A stretch of 64,000 nt of DNA from Phorcus lineatus. Taxonomy: Eukaryota > Mollusca > Gastropoda > Trochida > Trochidae. The translations under genes and the position numbers were made by a program. The notes beneath the pieces were generated by a model. It did not search any database. It was given only the letters and a program-made list of their open reading frames with translations, and was not told the DNA's origin. Each line of letters starts with the position of its first letter. Within the stretch, counting starts at the first letter, position 1. The stretch is from NCBI GenBank assembly GCA_921293015.1, contig OV121092.1, positions 4,470,001 to 4,534,000 of the forward strand, in the 5' to 3' direction. Positions 59,471 through 64,000 of this stretch are shown here, in pieces.

Positions 59471-60433
59471 AGGCCCCAACAAAAATGAATGAGGTCATAT
59501 CGGCCGATGCGAGCAATGCTGTTGACGCGCCGACATCTACAAAATAGGGTTGCTTTGGCCAGAAATGTTCAACGTTGGCAGAGCCAAAACTGGCAGAGAG
59601 TGTTATTTTCCGACGAAAGTCAGTTTCAGATGCACCTAGCAGACGGGAGAAGGAGGGTCTACCGTCGCCGGGGTGAGAGGGAGACACGCTGTTGCGTACA
59701 GGAAGTTATCCCTTTCGTTGGAGACAGCGTCATTGACTGGGGTGATATACGCGGAAACGCAACCGCCGACCTCATTGTCATTGACGGCAAGCTGACGGTG
59801 CAGAGGTACATTGACAGGTCCTACAGCCAGTGGTCATCCCATTCTTAAAACGCCTCCCAAACACCCTTTTTCAACAGGACAATGCTCGTCCTCATGTAGC
59901 GAGAGTGACGTTACAGTACCTCAACGTCAACAGCGTCCGTTTTGCCTTGGCCTGCCAGATCGCCCGATATGGATCCCATGCAGCACCTCTAGGATTACAT
60001 CGATCGAAGGATCTGTCAACGTCGACACCAACCACACACACGTCACCAACTTATTGCTGCATTTATGGCCCAATGGAGGCAGAAACCACCTGCTTTCATC
60101 AGACGACTGACGTTTTCTGTGAGACGAAGAGTTCAGGAATGTTTGAATGCCAGCGGCGGACATACCAGATACTGGCCACATAAAATTTGTCATGAAACTA
60201 ATGATTACTCTATGATTTATTTGTGTTTGTGCATGATCGGAAATAGGACAATTGATCCCACCCACGAAGAACTGGCGATGATTTATTTACAATTAAAGTT
60301 ACAGCTCTGCTTTTTAACACAAAATACTAATGGTGGAGTGTTACAACACAACAAAGCAAATTCCTCTGAATACATAACTTTTTATTATATTCAAATTCAA
60401 AGAGGTGTAACATTTCCTTTGGCGTTCAGTTTA

Positions 60434-60839
60434 TGCCAACCTGACGTCTTACTATGACGAACTTGCAATGGAAAGCAACATGATCATTATACTTACTTTT
60501 GTGATCAAATTGTTTCCGAAAAAACGCCTTTTGCAAGTGCAGGGACGTAACCATCGCATGAAGGTCAGATTACATCGGTTTAGGCGATTCAAAGAGTTTT
60601 CGCATGAATTGGTGTTTTTTTTCAGGAGACTGTCAAACTCCTTGTGTTTCGAAATGCCATGTTCTCTGTACACAGATCTTGCAGTCAGGACATTCTGAAC
60701 CAGTTTTAACCAGCATTCAACTTAGAAATTGTTTGTTATCTTTTCTATGCAAAGAACCTGTCAACATTTTAAGCATAAGTCATAGATAGCCTGAGTAATT
60801 GCCTGATTTCCTGTTATTCAATCCCGACAGGAGAAAGTT
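60434..60839. other. Unassigned; short frames only
   Basis: Frames at 60468-60698 (plus) and 60452-60673 (minus) overlap on opposite strands and show no motif. Confidence 0.3.
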
Positions 60840-61400
60840 GAGTCAGGTATTCGATTCAGTTATGTGGAAATGTAACAAATCACCTAAGCCATCCCTATAC
60901 ACTTCATTTTTGCTGAATTTCGGGAAGATTTTTATCTTGTAGCACAAAACTCGTTCTGCTTTTATGAAGCACTGTACAGCTGTAAATGTACAATAATGTA
61001 CATAGTGAGCATTATCGAATAACCATTTCAAATTGTTTGATGATTCCTTTAAAAGATAATAGACCTTTGATCTGGCAACCACAAACGAAGGAATAGGGGT
61101 TACTTTCCTCTGTGTAACATTTTAGTACGATTTGCAATCAAGAGTGATTCTTGTTACAAAAGTGAAGAACTGATTGACACAGAGGTTATACATCATAATC
61201 AACAGACGGCGGTCTTTAAGTTGTCTGTCCTTTGGAGAATAAACCATGATCAAACCAACACCGTGGCATGCTCCGTCAACGAGACAGACAGATTTATATT
61301 TATTTGGAATGCTGTAAGACTAAATTAAATAGCCAGCTGATGATTAAGCTGTTGGCGTTTCTCATTTATTTTCATTTAACTTTGTGAAACTTTCTCATCC
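60840..61400 (+). repeat. Old single-copy relative of the 1.68-kb unit end and its flank, second copy
   Basis: GTTTGATGATTCCTTT, GACCTTTGATCTGGCAAC, GCAATCAAGAGTGATTC, AATAAACCATGATCAA and AGCCAGCTGATGA appear in the order of 42750-43070. Confidence 0.68.
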
Positions 61401-61459
61401 ACATGCTGGAGTCATGTAAATCGATAATTATTTATAGGTTCAGGACTTAAACTGATATT

Positions 61460-61472
61460 GGTTTTAACAAGA
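61460..61472 (+). repeat. Target-site duplication, left
   Basis: GGTTTTAACAAGA is identical to 61792-61804. Confidence 0.92.
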
Positions 61473-61791
61473 GTGAGAGAGTGAGTTGGGGTTTAACGTG
61501 TTTTGAACAATATTTCAGTTATTAAACACGTGGATGACAAGCATCCAAAAGAGAGTGGACAGCCAAGGGAGAAAGGGATCGACAGGATGAGGGGAAAGAC
61601 GGAAAGAAAGGCATAGTGAGAGATAGACAACAGGTTTTAGAAGGACTCAAATGTAGTCTGGCTTCTAACCGTCGACCTGTCCAGCTTGGGTGCCCCTACC
61701 AGGAACATTTAAGCTCCGGCTGGCATAGCTCTCGGGGTCTCTGAAGCACGCAAACCACCACACCACGATAAGGTATCGAGTCCAGCGGTGG
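61473..61791 (-). mobile_element. SINE family 2, full-length copy
   Basis: It is an inverse copy of 59144-59460 over its whole length, starting (plus strand) with GTGAGAGAGTGAGTTGGGG and ending in ATCGAGTCCAGCGGTGG. A clean 13-bp direct repeat marks the insertion. Confidence 0.95.
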
Positions 61792-61804
61792 GGTTTTAAC
61801 AAGA
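61792..61804 (+). repeat. Target-site duplication, right
   Basis: Exact repeat of 61460-61472. Confidence 0.92.
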
Positions 61805-61930
61805 AGTCTAAGTTTGATGTCAACATTGTTAATACCAAATATTGATTCTAAGTGAGGATGTCATTGCAAGAACAGCTTATCTGACTGACTGCTTATCTGA
61901 ACATTGATTAGACTAAATGTTTTCATCAGT

Positions 61931-62135
61931 TGCCACCACTTGACTCAATACCTTGTCGGGGTGGCAGTGTGTGTGCTTCAGAGACTATGAGCTTTGTCAG
62001 CCGGAAGTAATAATGCTCCTGGTAGGGGGACGGGACAGATAGACGGGTAGATCTGCTGTCTTTCTCTCACTATGCCTTTTCCGTCTTTTCCCTCATCCTT
62101 TCGATCCCTGTCTCTCCCTTATTTTCATCCATATG
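61931..62135 (+). mobile_element. SINE family 2, 3'-incomplete diverged copy
   Basis: TGCCACCACTTGACTCAATACC, GTGCTTCAGAGACTATGAGC and CTCTCACTATGCCTTTTCCG follow the order of 59144-59390. The GTTAAACCCC tail is missing. Confidence 0.85.
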
Positions 62136-63027
62136 TATAGTAACCGAACCCCTCATTGTATTAATAAGCTATTTATATTTACAACGATGTCACATTGACG
62201 CAATTTTTCAAATGAAGGTGACCACCTTAAAGGTGAGTTATCGCACTGACTACAGAATGATATAGAGCTTACATGTCACATTGTTTAATTCTTCTTTGAT
62301 ATGAATCGCTGCTGAGTCCAGATGTTCCTTTTCTAATGACAAATAATCCTTGAACTGTATGAGTGCTTGTAAGATCCTGTCTTTGTTTCAAATCAAGAGT
62401 AAAAAATATATAATCCTTATCTAAAAGCAAGGCACATTTACGTTGCCCTTCTTTAGCGGTATTTTTGTGTTTGGTTTGTATTATGGTATAAGATGGACAA
62501 TAACTTATTTCAAGTTATTAAAGGTAACGACAAACTATCTGACAGATTGCAGTTCTTTAATACTCACTGTTCCTTATTAAAACATTTGCGTTATTAGTTA
62601 TATTTTTTTGCTTCTCATCACTTTCAAATTACGTATAAAAATTGACCTTTTTCAAAATGATTTACTTGATTTTATTGCATTGCCAATAAATCTTACATCA
62701 TGTGAGACTGGAAAAAAAGCTTTCAAATGTTTAATCGTAAGTTCCGCGCTGTGTAAATGAAAAATGTTAAAGGAAAATTAGATTTCAAATAATTTCTTCT
62801 TTACATAAAATCGTTAATGTTAGGAATTGTCTTAACATCTCTCTATCCTGATCATGACATTTTATCTGTACAAGGGAATGTATTTCATCGCAGGGTCAAA
62901 ATAAATACGGCGTAAAATAAACAGTAACAGAAAAAACAATGTTCTATATTTTCAAACTTTCAAAAAATATTTTTGTAGGCATGACAAAAAAGGCAATGTT
63001 ACCATCAACCTATCTTAACGCATTAAC
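62136..63027. other. Non-coding, nothing recognised
   Basis: AT-rich sequence without coding frames or matched copies. Confidence 0.45.
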
Positions 63028-63042
63028 CTAACCAAGTGGGTG
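63028..63042 (+). repeat. Target-site duplication, left, overlapping the SINE start
   Basis: CTAACCAAGTGGGTG is identical to 63223-63237. Its last bases also match the SINE body (TGGGTGCAATGC). Confidence 0.9.
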
Positions 63043-63222
63043 CAATGCTTCACTGAATTTTAGCGCAGTACCCATGGTTCGCTAGTTCCAGTCGATACTC
63101 GCAGGTTTCACCGAAATGCATAGCCACCATGGTGTTGCGAGCTTTCTCCATGCAATAATACTAGGAGACGTGATATAAGTGAAATAATCTTGAAAGTGGC
63201 GTTAAACCGCAACTCAACTCAT
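63038..63222 (+). mobile_element. SINE family 1, 5'-truncated copy
   Basis: It begins at GGGTGCAATGC, about the middle of the reference copy, and runs to GCGTTAAACCGCAACTCAAC. The 15-bp duplication shows that it was inserted in this truncated form. Confidence 0.92.
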
Positions 63223-63237
63223 CTAACCAAGTGGGTG
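63223..63237 (+). repeat. Target-site duplication, right
   Basis: Exact repeat of 63028-63042. Confidence 0.9.
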
Positions 63238-63295
63238 CTGACCAAGGTGAACTCTCATAGTCCCATCTATGGACGCGGAAATGTAATAGACTTAC

Positions 63296-63470
63296 ACACA
63301 CGTCTGGACATGACTAACTCGAGGCAAAATTGTAGACTCACGTTCCTTATACAGCTAACCTGATCTTTTAATCAATTTCCAAGGAGTTGTCTTTATCCCT
63401 AAGACATGGGAGATCCTTTTTGTCCTGTATTGTAATACATGAATGGATTTACTTGATTTACTTGGATGTC
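63296..63470 (-). pseudogene. Exon relic with conserved splice donor, family E copy 3
   Basis: On the minus strand it runs ...AAAAGGATCTCCCATG...CATGTCCAGACGTGT and meets GTAAGTC. It is closest to 46862-47040 (shared GGGAGATCCTTT and ATGGATTTAC on the plus strand) and carries several stops in every phase. Confidence 0.5.
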
Positions 63471-63794
63471 TATCCAAATATGGAGTAAGAACCTAGGGTC
63501 AAACCTGTCCCCAAACATATTTAGTGCTATTTTTGGAAAACGTCGTATTATATGGATTTATCAGTGAAATTACTGTGATTTATTTGAAACATTAACAATT
63601 TTACAAGTCAATCATGATTTATGTTCATTAACTTCCTTGCATCATTATCATTATTTGATAGATATAATGAAGAGGCATTTGTATAAGATAATAATCATGT
63701 TTGCATTGAAAAATAATAAGGAGTAGAAAAGGACACTTCTAGTTTAAGGACCTTCAACACACTGTTGATGAAAGTTGAGCGGTTTAAGTACATC
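63471..63794. other. Non-coding, nothing recognised
   Basis: AT-rich spacer without coding frames. Confidence 0.4.
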
Positions 63795-64000
63795 CTGCTA
63801 AATCAACGTAATTGAATCCGCTGATCCAGCTTCTTCCATATACCCTGATCTCTTTCGAGCCAAATCCCTCGTCCGGCTTGCGCGGCTTAAGCTTGATGTT
63901 CGTGACTGTGCTCACCTGTTATTGATTAAGCCAATGAAATGTCGTTATCCGAGGAGCTTGAAGCTACTCTTTTGAACTTAAAGGAATGTTTCATCCGGGT
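63795..64000 (-). mobile_element. Inverted-end element copy, cut by the window edge
   Basis: The inverse complement of this stretch matches 3710-3905 closely (ACCCGGATG, AACGACATTTCATTGGCT, GAGGGATTTGGCTCGAAAGAG, GGTATATGGAAGAAGCTGGATC). The other end lies outside the window. Confidence 0.7.

Larger units (their letters stand above)
58843..60175 (+). pseudogene. Tc1-like transposase, broken, interrupted by a SINE, copy 2
   Basis: The N-terminus reads LRLTTEERERAIGMLQTGS, then shifts phase at the same place as copy 1. The 58880-59440 frame carries MGKVAAAFGSHRLTIRRLRG and ISPQTVRR up to the SINE. After it come RVLFSDESQF (first Asp), a lost G near 59818, then FQQDNARPH (second Asp, GAC 59878-59880). 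The catalytic Glu has become Gln (CAG 59981-59983) and the next Trp a stop. The terminal stop codon has become TGG (60173-60175), so the last frame runs on through the inverted end to 60457. It is more degraded at the active site than copy 1 but keeps residues lost there (HVARVT after RPH). Confidence 0.92.
58207..60431 (+). mobile_element. Tc1-like DNA transposon, copy 2, with a nested SINE (non-functional)
   Basis: Inverted ends 58207-58403 and 60228-60431 begin AACTGAACGCCAAAAG and its complement. The right end is followed by TA (60432-60433); the left is preceded by TC, presumably a mutated TA. Without the 317-bp SINE and its duplication it is about 1.9 kb, close to copy 1. Confidence 0.92.

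Noticed and set aside
59457-60265. Minus-strand frames across Tc1 copy 2
   Set aside because: They are opposite-strand shadows of the transposase pseudogene.

Overview
The window looks like nuclear DNA of an invertebrate, most likely a mollusc and probably a gastropod. The base composition is about two thirds A+T. There are no bacterial-style gene runs and almost every open frame is short. The interspersed repeats are animal types: tRNA-headed SINEs with CACCT/ACTC tails, Tc1-like transposons with TA target sites, a Penelope-like element with a GIY-YIG domain, and the 3' end of a CR1/L2-like LINE. The mollusc assignment rests on remembered look of the SINE tails (GTTAAAC..CAACTCAC) and is inference. 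I find no intact multi-exon gene, rRNA or functional tRNA.

The main feature, visible only when distant parts are compared by eye, is an old, decayed array of paralogous segments. Blocks at 8.5-12.8 kb (A), 21.5-24.9 kb (B) and 49.15-52.1 kb (C) are collinear in the same orientation. Further blocks recur at 17.8/25.7 kb, 18.9/28.0/33.2 kb, 19.9/28.1 kb, 34/52.6 kb, 36.5/53.6 kb, and 39-43/56/61 kb. Inside them are relics of exons: one family with the reading frame SLPVTPDMF..LSGPGFLWRD (2.1, 11.8, 23.7, 51.9 kb), one ending at a conserved splice donor (15.5, 46.9, 63.4 kb), and shorter families at 4.5/7.8 kb and 9.1/14.5/14.85 kb. The left end (2-4.7 kb) is inverted relative to 7.6-12 kb. I read this as a cluster of duplicated genes of unknown function that has decayed.

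Layout: 0-8 kb holds microsatellites, a possible coding exon at 1.46-1.76 kb and the inverted exon relics. 8.5-17 kb is segment A, one SINE and a 1-kb repeat with inverted ends. 17.8-28.3 kb is segment B with a 160-bp hairpin element, a 441-bp palindromic element with 13-bp target duplications, and the LINE tail. 29.3-30.6 kb is the Penelope-like element framed by 22-bp inverted repeats. 37.8-42.85 kb is a young array of three nearly identical 1.68-kb units. 49-52 kb is segment C. 53.7-63.2 kb is rich in transposons: two broken Tc1-like copies (one carrying a nested SINE) and several SINEs, four insertions of which have recognisable target-site duplications.

No genes can be shown to work together. 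The transposases are all broken. The only young sequence signals are the 1.68-kb array, the microsatellites, and the SINEs with clear target duplications.
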